Part shown: piece after piece, positions 9,401 through 17,118 of the stretch | How the letters are laid out: every line of letters starts with the position of its first letter | How positions within the stretch are numbered: position 1 is the first letter of the stretch | Source: Bacteroidales bacterium | GTDB taxonomy: Bacteria; Bacteroidota; Bacteroidia; Bacteroidales; UBA932 | Assembly: GCA_017438975.1 (NCBI GenBank) | Contig: JAFRUH010000029.1 | Location: 1-64,000 of the forward strand | Direction of reading: 5' to 3' | DNA: 64,000 nt | Notes under the pieces: model-generated | What the model was told of the DNA's origin: nothing | The model's database searches: none | What the model saw: only the letters and a program-made list of their open reading frames with translations | Made by a program: the position numbers and the translations under genes

Positions 9401-9420
9401 TTTTCAACGTTGATTTCTAA
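6403..9420 (+). CDS. Exported gluzincin-like peptidase / beta-propeller / outer-membrane barrel protein
   Basis: This 1005-residue protein has a signal peptide (about 1-20, ending AAAQ). An N-terminal domain has HEPRH (His130, Glu131, His134) and a downstream EGDA near 172-175. That fits an HExxH zinc peptidase with a glutamate third ligand, although the Pro inside the motif is unusual. Residues about 320-590 read as PD40/TolB-like propeller blades (for example YNPEPSPDGSLLSVVEYPYEGG). The C-terminal 400 residues alternate polar and aromatic residues, contain many GYG/FSAAGN turns, and end in LLFNVDF with a terminal Phe, as in outer-membrane barrels. The layout is peptidase, propeller, then membrane anchor. 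It stands alone, with no co-oriented neighbour within 4 kb. Whether the peptidase is active is not known. Confidence 0.7.
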   Translation: MKRMILTLAVLLALPLSAAAQLFTQGSDPGRLRWWRIDTPNYRIIYPEGTDSLARVYAMDLERLREATGRSIGMVPGESGWISRTPVILHTHNGYSNASMFCAPYRMDIFTRPEPYGGDPAPWEFSLTAHEPRHLAQLQAGYRGIWKPLNYAFGQLIPSAVWALYAGQPLSEGDAVAFETAVIGGSRARTAQFLNYFRVAFDEGDWRDWYRWRYGSYRDFAPDYYKVGYMTVAGMRYFYGNTLFMKNYYDRTAARPWTIGAMQKSVRAVTGRSFRDSFRDISEHFHILWQEQAAARAPFMPMEAVTEPGSFHTDYIHSLTAGDSLIVRREGKVNETELLLVGDGRETRIGPFAEETSSLFWDPVKRRIYWSETVRDPRWTLAHTSRIRYMSLPDFKQHDLTRDGRLYNPEPSPDGSLLSVVEYPYEGGAAVLLVSTEDGSVRKRFHAPDGQQPTESAWDGNKLYVSSISDGGYGLYRIHDDGTWEMCLPPASAIMQNLGNGEGSIEFVSDRDGADELYRYETATGRLFRVTSARYGATDFSEKDGYLYFSSQTRGGMMLFRTPVDSLREVPVRYEEVRPCPVEDALAAQERVLAGGGSVAGPRDPSVLSAPQRYRKFPNLIRFHSWAPVWFNIDNIMEASFDIDYKTASLGLTGLFQNDLGTAEGYLGYSAHKDPYKDGNWRHSFHGKLTYTGLYPVFEASFDINDRNTLRYGIRRDLPSEDRVLTGHVGDYTQASASLLAYVPLVFNKGGILQGVIPQVRWTGSNDCYFTGETLFSISKPFADLPGRRRFVGGVPGDTFFSHSVRASVRGYRMLATPEAKIYPRFGIGAETGLVFRPGLGDVFASTGYGYVYGYLPGFLPEQGLKLTAMLQGALSRDGRINHNIVSIAPRGFESAAGLLLSKQAPSQVRITADYAVPFTFGDISALAPVLYIKNFLLIPHLDYSFSAAGNLFTAGTDLTAELGGLAWIPFDTSVGVTLGYKGGSLFAATGEKRFHAALLFNVDF

Positions 9421-9646
9421 GGAAGTGCAGAGACAAGGCTGTTTTTATCGTGAGGCGGAAGTGTCTGATAGATAATGATTTAGCCTATTTCTCCCATGTC
9501 AAAACGCAGGGGAGGAATCGCGCAAATGTTTGTGTGTCAAGGTGTTCTGCTTCACGGGACCAGAGCATCTTCCGGGCGTGTCTCCGGAAACGGGGACGGC
9601 GTTGTTCCAATAAAACAGATAGTCTCCACCGGGGCGTTTAGAGGAG
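9421..9646. other. Intergenic gap with no recognisable gene
   Basis: About 225 bases separate two convergent genes. Short open frames on both strands show no recognisable protein features. I see no clear terminator with a T-run and no REP-type palindrome, only a weak 5-base pairing around TCCGG/CCGGA near 9571-9583. Confidence 0.5.
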
Positions 9647-10285
9647 TCAGCGGAAGTAGCGTCCGATCCAGTCGGCGTCGACGCGGGCGAAGCCCGGACC
9701 GGCCTGGATGGCCGGATTGCGGGCGAGGATGCCCCGGCAGTCCTCATAGACATTGAATCCGATTTCGAGCCCTTCCATCTTCCCGTCCCGGGGATAAGTC
9801 AGGGTGATCTGGTTGTCCGGTCCGTCCATCCGGAAAAATTTGAGGGATATGTCCATCAGGGACGGATCCTTCCGGCTTTCAGCAAGTTCCATCCGGGTGA
9901 CGTACTTGCACATTTCCATGACCCGGTCGTCGAGACCGGCGTCGTGGATGTTGACCTTTTCGATGAGGGTGCCGGCGTCGGGAACACGGCGGAAGGTGTA
10001 GCCTTCGAGTCCTTCCAGCTGGCTTTCAATCGCCTCCAGGCGAGCCTCGGCGGGGTCCCCGTCAGGCAAGAGCCAGATCATCAGGCGCTCGTCGGGATCG
10101 TGGTAGAGAAGCTGCCCCTTGAGGAGGTTCCGTCGTCCGCAATAGGGACACTCCGCAACGAATAGGGAGCCGTCCCGGACGGCATCCTTGAGCCGAGGAT
10201 CCGTGCGGACATTGATTCCGCTAGGGAACGGAGCCGTCAATTGGGCCCCGCAGCCGGGGCATACATAGGAATAATCCGTCGTCAT
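9647..10285 (-). CDS. CpXC domain protein
   Basis: This 212-residue cytoplasmic protein begins MTTDYSYVCPGCGAQL and has a second cysteine pair (ECPYCGRRN) about 45 residues later, forming a zinc-ribbon-like CpXC domain. The remainder is mixed alpha/beta with no known catalytic motif. I chose the ATG at 10285 because it overlaps the stop of the upstream gene as ATGA. An in-frame ATG at 10324 would add 13 residues of unrelated sequence. It is the last gene of the galK operon. Its function is unknown; the ribbon suggests a structural zinc or protein contact. Confidence 0.7.
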   Translation of the reverse strand: MTTDYSYVCPGCGAQLTAPFPSGINVRTDPRLKDAVRDGSLFVAECPYCGRRNLLKGQLLYHDPDERLMIWLLPDGDPAEARLEAIESQLEGLEGYTFRRVPDAGTLIEKVNIHDAGLDDRVMEMCKYVTRMELAESRKDPSLMDISLKFFRMDGPDNQITLTYPRDGKMEGLEIGFNVYEDCRGILARNPAIQAGPGFARVDADWIGRYFR

Positions 10286-10563
10286 TTCTTGCCTTTTTGA
10301 TCGACCCAGATCCAGAGCCGCCACATCAGCCAGCCCCAGGAAAGGAAAAGCACGGCATGGACCCAGAATGGAACCCGGGTCTGGAAGATATCATCCCGGA
10401 TAATCTTCTCGAATCCCGGGATGTCCGCGTAATAATAGGCTCCCGCCCCGAAATCGAACCGGTCCGACAGGCCCAGGCCATGGACCATGATATAGAAAGC
10501 GGCAGCGACCGCAAGGACCGCGGCCGCTACCGTAATGATGCGTATGAGCCTCTTCCGTCCCAT
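10282..10563 (-). CDS. Small two-pass membrane protein
   Basis: This 93-residue protein has one transmembrane helix near the N-terminus (about 8-29, rich in Ala, Val and Ile), a 35-residue loop with GAGAYYYADIPGFEKIIRDD, and a second helix at about 65-86 (HAVLFLSWGWLMWRLWIW). It ends in a basic tail. It lies 1 base after yeiH and overlaps the CpXC gene by 4 bases, so it is part of one transcript. I do not recognise a family. Confidence 0.65.
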   Translation of the reverse strand: MGRKRLIRIITVAAAVLAVAAAFYIMVHGLGLSDRFDFGAGAYYYADIPGFEKIIRDDIFQTRVPFWVHAVLFLSWGWLMWRLWIWVDQKGKK

Positions 10564-10564
10564 C

Positions 10565-11899
10565 CTAACCGAGGACCGGAACCGGGAAGAACTTGCCGGA
10601 GAGGAGGAACCAGACGGCGAAGAGGGTCAGCAGGATGTTGAATACCTGTCCGATGACATAGAGCCAGAGGACCTTGCCTCCCTGCATGTTCCGCCAGATT
10701 TCCTTGAAATTGGTATCGAGGCCGATGCTCGTGAAGGCGAGGACGAACGCCCAGTTCTTGTACTGGTCGAGGACGCCGTTGATGGCCTTGACGCTGTCCG
10801 CGCCCGCCAGGGGCTGGATGATGAAGGAAGCGACGAGGGACGCCACGAAGAACCCTATGATGAACTTCGGGAAACGGGTCCAGATCTCGCCTGCGCCGAC
10901 TTTCCGGGTCGGATCCTTGTCGACCTTGGTCGCGAAGAAGAGCGCCACGGCGAAGGCGATGAATCCGATCAGGATATTCTGGATCATCTTGACGAGCGAG
11001 GCGACCTGCTCGGCTTCGGGGCCGAGGGCGCTGCCGGCGAGCACGACGGCTCCGGTCGAGTCGACGGTTCCGCCGATGAGGGCGCCGCCCATCATCTGTC
11101 CCATTCCGCAGGCCTTGATGATCATCGGTTCGAAGACCATCATCAGGATCGTGAAGAGGATCGAGATGGAGATCGAGATCGAAAGGTCATTCTTCTTGGC
11201 GCCGGCGGCGGCTCCGGTCGCGATGGCCGCGGAGGTTCCGCAGACGCTGGTCGCGGCGGCGAGGGTGATGACCATCGGCTTGTTGTCGATCTTGAGGACC
11301 TTCGTCCCGAGCCACCACATGAAGATGATGACGATCGGGGTGACGATCCAGGCGATGCCGAGGCCGTAGAGGCCGAACTTGGCGATGTTCGAGAAGAGCA
11401 CCGAGAAGCCCATGATGACAAGGCCGGTCTTGATGTAGAATTCCGTGCGTATGGCGGGGCGGAGCCAGTCCGGAATCCCGACCGTATTGGAGATTAAAAG
11501 TCCGATCAGGAGCGCCCAGAAGGCCCATTCCAGATAGCGGTTGAGGGTGAATTCGGCGCTGACGAGGCGGACGACGACGGCGATGACGAAGAGGCAGAGG
11601 AACGCCGGGACGAATTTCTTGACGCTTTCGCCCTGGAGTTTGATGCCGAGTGTGAACAGGATTCCGAGCGTCAGCACGGTCACCAGGAGTTTGCGCCAGA
11701 AGGCCCATGAGGCCAGCTGGGTGCCGAGGGCGACGGCTTTCGGGGCGTTTTCTCCGACGGTCCAGGTCGAGAACTTGAGGGCGGAGAAATCAAACGCGCC
11801 GGTCAGGACGGCGATGCATCCGATCAGGATGATGACGGCGCCGATCCATACGGCAAGCCAGTCCTCTTTCTTCCAGAGATTCGAGATTTTGCTGCTCAT
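10565..11899 (-). CDS. YeiH/YadS-type putative sulfate exporter family membrane protein
   Basis: This 444-residue integral membrane protein has about eleven hydrophobic segments. It shows family features such as the conserved CGTSAAIATGA segment and a C-terminal GLDTNFKEI. The family (Cons_hypoth698) is annotated as sulfate exporter-like, but the true substrate is unclear. It starts 9 bases after the galK stop and ends 1 base before the small membrane protein, in a tight operon. The link to galactokinase is not explained by known pathways and may reflect only co-transcription. Confidence 0.8.
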   Translation of the reverse strand: MSSKISNLWKKEDWLAVWIGAVIILIGCIAVLTGAFDFSALKFSTWTVGENAPKAVALGTQLASWAFWRKLLVTVLTLGILFTLGIKLQGESVKKFVPAFLCLFVIAVVVRLVSAEFTLNRYLEWAFWALLIGLLISNTVGIPDWLRPAIRTEFYIKTGLVIMGFSVLFSNIAKFGLYGLGIAWIVTPIVIIFMWWLGTKVLKIDNKPMVITLAAATSVCGTSAAIATGAAAGAKKNDLSISISISILFTILMMVFEPMIIKACGMGQMMGGALIGGTVDSTGAVVLAGSALGPEAEQVASLVKMIQNILIGFIAFAVALFFATKVDKDPTRKVGAGEIWTRFPKFIIGFFVASLVASFIIQPLAGADSVKAINGVLDQYKNWAFVLAFTSIGLDTNFKEIWRNMQGGKVLWLYVIGQVFNILLTLFAVWFLLSGKFFPVPVLG

Positions 11900-11908
11900 G
11901 GGGTATTA

Positions 11909-13054
11909 TTATTCAAGTTTGCGGGCGCCGTCGCTGATGACGACGTCGTAGACCTTCGGCGTCCTGCCGAACTTCTCCTGATACTGGGTGACGGCGGCGC
12001 TGACGAAGGCGTCGTAGAGTTCGTCCTTGACCAGGTTGATGGTGCAGCCGCCGAAGCCGCCGCCCATGACGCGGGATCCGGTCACGTCCATCTTGCGGGC
12101 GAGTTTGTTGAGGAAATCGAGTTCTTCGCAGCTGACCTCGTACAGGCGGGAGAGTCCGAAATGGGTCTGGTACATCATCTCGCCGACGGTCTCATAGTCG
12201 CCTCTTTCAAGGGCGTCGCAGACATCCAGCACGCGCTGGACCTCGCCGATGACGTATTCGGCACGGAGGAAGTCTTCCTCGGGAATCTCGGCGCGGACCT
12301 CGTCGAGCCAGACGCGCTTGGCGTCGCTGAGGAATTCCACTTCGGGGTGGTTCTTGCGGATCGCGGCGGCGGCGTTCTCGCAGGAGGCGCGGCGCTTGTT
12401 GTAGGCGCTCGATGCGAGTTCATGCTTGACGCAGGAGTCGATGAGGACGAGGCGGTAGCCTTCCGGATTGAAGGGGAAGTACTTGTATTCGAGGGTCTTG
12501 CAGTTGAGACGGATCAGCGATCCCTTCTTTCCGAAGATCGAGGCGAACTGGTCCATGATACCGCACTTGACACCGCAGTAGTTGTGCTCGGTCGACTGGC
12601 CGATCTTGGCCAGCTCGAACTTGTCGATATGGTTCCCGAAGATGTCGTTGATCGCGAAGGCGAAGGTGCTCTCGAGGGCCGCGGAAGAGGAGAGTCCGGC
12701 GCCAAGGGGAACGTCTCCGGCGAAGACCGTGTTGAATCCTTCGACCGTTCCGCCCCGCTTGATGGTTTCCCGGCAGACCCCGAAGATGTAGCGGGCCCAC
12801 TGCTGCATGGGCACGTCTTCCTCTCCCAGTCCGAATTCGACGAATTCGTCGTAGTCGAGGGAATAGGCCTTGACCTTCTGGGTACCGTTGACCTTGATGG
12901 CGGCCATGATGCCGCAGTCGATCGCTCCGGGGAAGACGTATCCTCCGTTGTAGTCAGTATGTTCACCGATCAGGTTGATGCGTCCTGCGGATGCGTAAAG
13001 ATCTCCGGTCTCGGAGAAAAGGGTGCGGAATTTTTCCTGGATTCTCGTTTTCAT
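11909..13054 (-). CDS. galK: Galactokinase
   Basis: This 381-residue GHMP kinase phosphorylates galactose at C1 in the Leloir pathway. The galactokinase signature GRINLIGEHTDYNGG is at 24-38, the ATP loop PLGAGLSSSAAL at about 116-127, and the third GHMP motif GGGFGGC near 340. Length is normal for the family. I take the ATG at 13054. A GTG at 13078 would add eight residues that overlap the predicted transcription start. The promoter at 13107-13078 precedes it. Neither galM nor galT is next to it. Confidence 0.95.
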   Translation of the reverse strand: MKTRIQEKFRTLFSETGDLYASAGRINLIGEHTDYNGGYVFPGAIDCGIMAAIKVNGTQKVKAYSLDYDEFVEFGLGEEDVPMQQWARYIFGVCRETIKRGGTVEGFNTVFAGDVPLGAGLSSSAALESTFAFAINDIFGNHIDKFELAKIGQSTEHNYCGVKCGIMDQFASIFGKKGSLIRLNCKTLEYKYFPFNPEGYRLVLIDSCVKHELASSAYNKRRASCENAAAAIRKNHPEVEFLSDAKRVWLDEVRAEIPEEDFLRAEYVIGEVQRVLDVCDALERGDYETVGEMMYQTHFGLSRLYEVSCEELDFLNKLARKMDVTGSRVMGGGFGGCTINLVKDELYDAFVSAAVTQYQEKFGRTPKVYDVVISDGARKLE

Positions 13055-13077
13055 GTCAGATAAATTTATGTAGCCCA

Positions 13078-13107
13078 CAAAGGTAACAAATTCGCGGCAG
13101 ATTCAAA
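13078..13107 (-). promoter_or_regulatory. Promoter of the galK-yeiH operon
   Basis: Minus strand: TTTG at 13107-13104, an 18-base spacer, and TACCTTTG at 13085-13078, followed by the galK ATG 24 bases downstream. This closely fits the Bacteroides -33/-7 consensus and supports the start at 13054. Confidence 0.65.
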
Positions 13108-13723
13108 ATAGGGACGGTTCAAGTTCTTTGGGGTGGAAGGATTTCCGGTGCCAGGGGGTCATTCCGAAGCGGCGGATGGCCTCGATGTGCTCCGGGGTAG
13201 GGTAGCCCATGTTCCGGTCCCACCCGTATTCGGGGAAGTCGGCGGCGATTTTCCGCATGAATTCGTCCCGGTGGGTCTTGGCGAGGACCGAGGCGGCGGC
13301 GATGCTGGCGAAGGTGGCATCCCCGTGGACGACCATCCGGTAATCGTTGAATCCATAGGTGCTGAAAGGCCGGAAACGGTTCCCGTCGATGAGCAGGAAA
13401 ACCGGCCGGGGGTCCAGGCGGAGGACCGCCCGCTGCATGCCCGTGACGGAGGCCCAGAGGATGTTCAGCCGGTCGATATCATCGACGCTGACGGATTCGA
13501 CCGCCCACGCGACGGCTTCCCTCTCGATGATGGGGCGGAGCAGGTCCCGCTGTTTCTCCGAGAGCTGCTTGGAATCATTGAGCAGGGGGTGGTGGAAGTC
13601 TTCCGGGAGGATGACGGCGGCGGCATGGACCGGTCCTGCCAACGGCCCCCGTCCGGCCTCGTCGCAGCCGGCTTCGAGCCGGCCGCGCTGCAGGAAAGGC
13701 TGAAGCGAAATCTCTTTTCCCAT
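13103..13723 (-). CDS. rnhB: Ribonuclease HII
   Basis: This 206-residue enzyme cleaves RNA in RNA-DNA hybrids and removes misincorporated ribonucleotides. The signature EAGCDEAGRGPLAGP (about 17-31) carries the first catalytic acid pair (Asp21, Glu22). NDSKQLSEKQR and LLIDGN supply further conserved positions, including a later catalytic Asp. The ATG at 13723 is the only reasonable start. A minus-strand TACCTTTG at 13735-13728 lies only four bases before it, so the transcript may be nearly leaderless. It is divergent from the EF-G paralog. Confidence 0.95.
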   Translation of the reverse strand: MGKEISLQPFLQRGRLEAGCDEAGRGPLAGPVHAAAVILPEDFHHPLLNDSKQLSEKQRDLLRPIIEREAVAWAVESVSVDDIDRLNILWASVTGMQRAVLRLDPRPVFLLIDGNRFRPFSTYGFNDYRMVVHGDATFASIAAASVLAKTHRDEFMRKIAADFPEYGWDRNMGYPTPEHIEAIRRFGMTPWHRKSFHPKELEPSLF

Positions 13724-13762
13724 GCATCAAAGGTACGAAAAATCGGGATTTAATTATAAAAA

Positions 13763-13793
13763 TTGTGATTGGATTGAATTTTTATTAAATTTG
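13763..13793 (+). promoter_or_regulatory. Promoter of the EF-G paralog
   Basis: TTG at 13763-13765, a 20-base spacer, and TAAATTTG at 13786-13793 give a good Bacteroidetes promoter with a leader of about 35 bases before the ATG at 13836. Confidence 0.55.
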
Positions 13794-13835
13794 CAAGTTA
13801 AGAGAAAGAACGAATAGTAATTTTTATAATACCAC

Positions 13836-15935
13836 ATGAAAACTTATCAGACCCAAAACATCCGTAACGTGGTCCTTATCGGAAGTTCCAAATCCGGAAA
13901 GACCACGTTATCCGAATCCATGCTTTTCGAAGGCAAAGTGATCGACCGCCGTGGAACCGTTGAAGACAAGAACACCGTTTCCGACAATACGGAGTTCGAG
14001 CAGACGAACCAGAAATCCATCAATGCCACCCCGCTCTATGCAGAGTTCAAGAACTGCAAGATCAATGTCATTGACGCTCCCGGTTCGGACGATTTCAGCG
14101 GCGGTGCCCTTTCCGCCTTCAAGGTTGTCGAGAGTGCCGTCCTCGTGATGAACGGAACGGCTGGCGTGGAGGTCGGTACGACGATATTCTCCCGCTATGC
14201 GGAACAGTACGGCAAGCCGGTGATCATCGCGGTCAACCAGCTCGACCATGAGAAAGCCAACTGGGACGGTGTCCGTGCCGCTCTCAGCGAGGAATTCGGC
14301 AAGCGCGCGATCCTGTGCCAGTTCCCGGTCAACCCGGGCCCGGGCCTCGAAGGCATCGTCGATGTCATCACGATGAAGTTCTACAACGCGAAGAACGAGG
14401 AACTCGACATTCCCGCCGCCTATGCGGACGAGGCCGAAGAACTCCGCGCCGAACTGATGGAGAAGGCCGCCGAAGGTTCCGATGAACTGATGGAGAAATT
14501 CTTCGAAACGATGGAGCTTTCCACCGACGAGATCCGCCAGGGTCTGACCGCCGGTATGCTCAGCGGCGAGACGATGCCGGTCTTCTGCGTTTCCGCAAAG
14601 GCCAACATCGGCGTCCGCCGGCTGATGGAGTTCATCGTCAACGTCGCTCCGGCCCCGCAGTGCGATCCGGCCGCCCCGACGAGCCTCTTCATCTTCAAGA
14701 CCTCCGTCGAGCAGCACCTCGGTGAAGTCTCCTACTTCAAGGTAATGAGCGGAACCCTCAACGAGGGCGCCGACCTCGTGAACCCCGAGACCGGCAACGG
14801 CGAGCGTCTTTCCGCCATCTACGCCGTCGCGGGTGCCAAGAAGGAGAAGGTTTCCCAGATCAGCGCCGGCGACATCGGTTGCGTCATGAAACTCAAGGCC
14901 GGCAAGTACAATACGACCCTGGCCGTTCCCGGCGTCGACGCCATCGAGCACATGGTCTTCCCGGACTACAAGTACCGCTGCGCCGTCAAGGCGACGGACA
15001 AGAACGACGAGGCGAAGGTCGGCGATGCGCTCAACAAGATCGCGGCCCAGGATCCTACGATCCACGTCGAGTATTCCAAGGAGCTCCGCCAGACCATCCT
15101 CAGCGGCATGGGCGAGCAGCATATCAACTATGTCAAGTGGAGAGTCAACAACGAGTTCAAGCTCAATGTCGAGCTCTATGCCCCGAAGGTTCCGTACCGC
15201 GAGACCATCACCCGCGTCGCGACCGCGACCTACCGCCACAAGAAGCAGTCCGGCGGCGCCGGCCAGTTCGGCGAGGTTTCGATGCTCATCTGCCCGTATA
15301 TCGAGGGAGAACCCGCATCCAACAAGTTCAAGATCGACGGTAAGGAAACCGAACTCAAGATTAAGAACCAGCAGGAATTCGAACTCGAGTGGGGCGGCAA
15401 GCTGGAGTACATCAACTGCGTCGTCGGCGGTGCCATCGACGAAGGCTTCATGCCGGCTATCCTCAAGGGTATCAACGACAAGATGACCGAGGGCCCGCTC
15501 ACCGGCTCCTATGCGCGCGACATACGCGTATATGTATATGACGGCAAGATGCACCCGGTCGACTCCAAGGAAATCGCGTTCATCATCGCCGGCCGCAACG
15601 CCTTCAAGGAGGCCTTCCGCAATGCCGGTCCGAAGATCCTCGAACCGATCTACAATGTCGACATCATCACCCCGAACGACTATGTCGGTCCTTGTATGTC
15701 CGATCTCAACACCCGTCGCGGCATGATCATGAACCAGGATATGGAGAAAGGCTTCACCGTCCTCCACGCCCGCGTTCCGCTCGCAGAGCTCTACCGCTAC
15801 TCGACCGTCCTCAGCTCCCTCACCGGCGGCAGCGCCACCTTCACGATGACCTTCTCCGAGTATCAGCCGGTCCCGGCCGATGTCCAGACGAAGCTCCTCG
15901 CCGAGTACGCCGCCCAGGAACAGGAAGAAGATTAA
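13836..15935 (+). CDS. Elongation factor G paralog (EF-G2 type) lacking the catalytic histidine
   Basis: This 699-residue translational GTPase has the EF-G domain order. The P-loop GSSKSGKTT is at 16-24. G3 reads DAPGSDDF (80-87) where canonical EF-G has DTPGHVDF, so the catalytic His is Ser84. G4 is NQLD (134-137) rather than NKxD, and G5 is VSAKANIG. The switch I block RGITI is absent; this stretch reads EQTNQKSINAT. Domains II to V are intact (AGAKKEKVSQISAGDIG; domain IV includes KKQSGGAGQFGEV). These departures match the Bacteroides EF-G2 paralog, which is reported to support translation during carbon starvation without ribosome-stimulated GTP hydrolysis. The canonical fusA is probably elsewhere in the genome. 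The neighbouring OmpA-family gene begins 31 bases downstream. Confidence 0.85.
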   Translation: MKTYQTQNIRNVVLIGSSKSGKTTLSESMLFEGKVIDRRGTVEDKNTVSDNTEFEQTNQKSINATPLYAEFKNCKINVIDAPGSDDFSGGALSAFKVVESAVLVMNGTAGVEVGTTIFSRYAEQYGKPVIIAVNQLDHEKANWDGVRAALSEEFGKRAILCQFPVNPGPGLEGIVDVITMKFYNAKNEELDIPAAYADEAEELRAELMEKAAEGSDELMEKFFETMELSTDEIRQGLTAGMLSGETMPVFCVSAKANIGVRRLMEFIVNVAPAPQCDPAAPTSLFIFKTSVEQHLGEVSYFKVMSGTLNEGADLVNPETGNGERLSAIYAVAGAKKEKVSQISAGDIGCVMKLKAGKYNTTLAVPGVDAIEHMVFPDYKYRCAVKATDKNDEAKVGDALNKIAAQDPTIHVEYSKELRQTILSGMGEQHINYVKWRVNNEFKLNVELYAPKVPYRETITRVATATYRHKKQSGGAGQFGEVSMLICPYIEGEPASNKFKIDGKETELKIKNQQEFELEWGGKLEYINCVVGGAIDEGFMPAILKGINDKMTEGPLTGSYARDIRVYVYDGKMHPVDSKEIAFIIAGRNAFKEAFRNAGPKILEPIYNVDIITPNDYVGPCMSDLNTRRGMIMNQDMEKGFTVLHARVPLAELYRYSTVLSSLTGGSATFTMTFSEYQPVPADVQTKLLAEYAAQEQEED

Positions 15936-15966
15936 TTTTCAACTTTATACTCAAATTATTTTTCTT

Positions 15967-17034
15967 ATGAAAAAGATCATCAGTATCATCTCTGCTGTTG
16001 TGCTGTCTGCAACGGTCATGACGGCGCAGACCAGTGACTTCAATCCTCATTGGTTCATGCAGCTTCAGGGAGGTGCCGCCCATACCATCGGCGAGACTTC
16101 CTTTGCGAAACTCCTTTCCCCGGCAGCTGCGGCCTCCATCGGCTACCAGTTCTCTCCGGCCCTCGGCGCCCGCCTCAATGTCAACGGCTGGCAGGGTAAG
16201 GGTTATGTGACCAACGGCGGTGTCTACAAATTCAACTTTGTTGAAGGTGCGGTAGACCTCCTCCTCGGCGGCTGCAGCGACAGCTTCATCAGCCCGTATC
16301 TCTTCGCCGGTCTGGGTGCGAACTATGCATTCAACAACGACGAGGCCAACGCGGTCAAGGAGCACTTCCCTCCGGAGAACTATCTCTGGCAGGGTTCCAA
16401 GATCCTCCCGGCCGCCCGTGCCGGTCTCGGCTTCAACTTCAGGCTTTCTGACGCTGTCGCCCTCAACCTCGAGTGCAACTCCAACTTCCTGATGGACCAG
16501 TTCAACTCCAAGGTTGGCTCCAAGGCTGACTTCCAGCTGAACGCCCTCGCCGGTCTTACCTTCTGCTTCGGCCGTAAGGCCAAGAAGGCCGCTCCGGTTG
16601 TTGCCCCCGTCGTCCCGGTCGAGCCTGCGAAGCCCGCACCGAAACCGGAACCGAAACCGGAACCGGTCGTCGAGAAGGCTGCCGAGCCTGTCGTCGCCGC
16701 CCCCGTCTGGGAGCCTCTCACCAAGTATGTCTACTTCGAGCGTGCGAAGACCGAAATCCGTCCTTCCGAGCAGATCAAGATCGACGAACTCGTCGCTTTC
16801 CTGAACGCCAACCCGGACACCAAGGTCTCCATCAAGGCTTATGCTGACAAGGCTACCGGTAACGCCAAGATCAACAAGAGACTGTCCGTCGGCCGTGCAG
16901 CCGTCGTCGCCAAGGCCCTCAAGGCCGCCGGCATCGCCGCTGACCGTATCTCCACGGAAGACTTTGGTGACACCGTCAACCCGTATCCGACTCCGGAAGA
17001 GAACCGTGTTTCCGTCTGCGTCGTTGACAAATAG
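15967..17034 (+). CDS. OmpA-family outer-membrane protein
   Basis: This 355-residue protein has a signal peptide ending TVMTAQ (about 1-20) and an N-terminal beta-barrel at about 25-195 (GYQFSPALGARLNVNGWQGKG). A Pro/Lys/Glu-rich linker follows at about 200-248 (PAKPAPKPEPKPEP). The C-terminal OmpA-like peptidoglycan-binding domain is at about 252-355 (YVYFERAKTEIRPSEQ, then SVGRAAVVAKALKAAGI). It likely tethers the outer membrane to peptidoglycan. I chose the ATG at 15967 because the signal peptide starts there; upstream frame is not hydrophobic. No promoter motif is clear in the 31-base gap, so it may be read from the EF-G promoter. A strong terminator follows. Confidence 0.9.
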   Translation: MKKIISIISAVVLSATVMTAQTSDFNPHWFMQLQGGAAHTIGETSFAKLLSPAAAASIGYQFSPALGARLNVNGWQGKGYVTNGGVYKFNFVEGAVDLLLGGCSDSFISPYLFAGLGANYAFNNDEANAVKEHFPPENYLWQGSKILPAARAGLGFNFRLSDAVALNLECNSNFLMDQFNSKVGSKADFQLNALAGLTFCFGRKAKKAAPVVAPVVPVEPAKPAPKPEPKPEPVVEKAAEPVVAAPVWEPLTKYVYFERAKTEIRPSEQIKIDELVAFLNANPDTKVSIKAYADKATGNAKINKRLSVGRAAVVAKALKAAGIAADRISTEDFGDTVNPYPTPEENRVSVCVVDK

Positions 17035-17057
17035 TCGCTGCGGAACTAACGGAAAGT

Positions 17058-17099
17058 AAAAAAAGAGACTGACCCCGATTCGAGGTCAGTCTCTTTTTT
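17058..17099. terminator. Bidirectional intrinsic terminator
   Basis: GAGACTGACC (17065-17074) pairs perfectly with GGTCAGTCTC (17084-17093). It is flanked by an A-run on the left and a T-run on the right, so it can stop transcripts from the OmpA gene and from the convergent phosphatase gene. Confidence 0.9.
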
Positions 17100-17118
17100 G
17101 TGCTGGTCACGATTCCGG

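Noticed and set aside
9450-9753. Short frames on both strands in the gap before the CpXC gene
   Set aside because: No signal peptide, domain, promoter or conserved pattern. Some overlap the CpXC coding end.
13908-15767. 619-codon minus-strand frame opposite the EF-G paralog
   Set aside because: Same reason: it mirrors the EF-G gene, has no motifs and no promoter.
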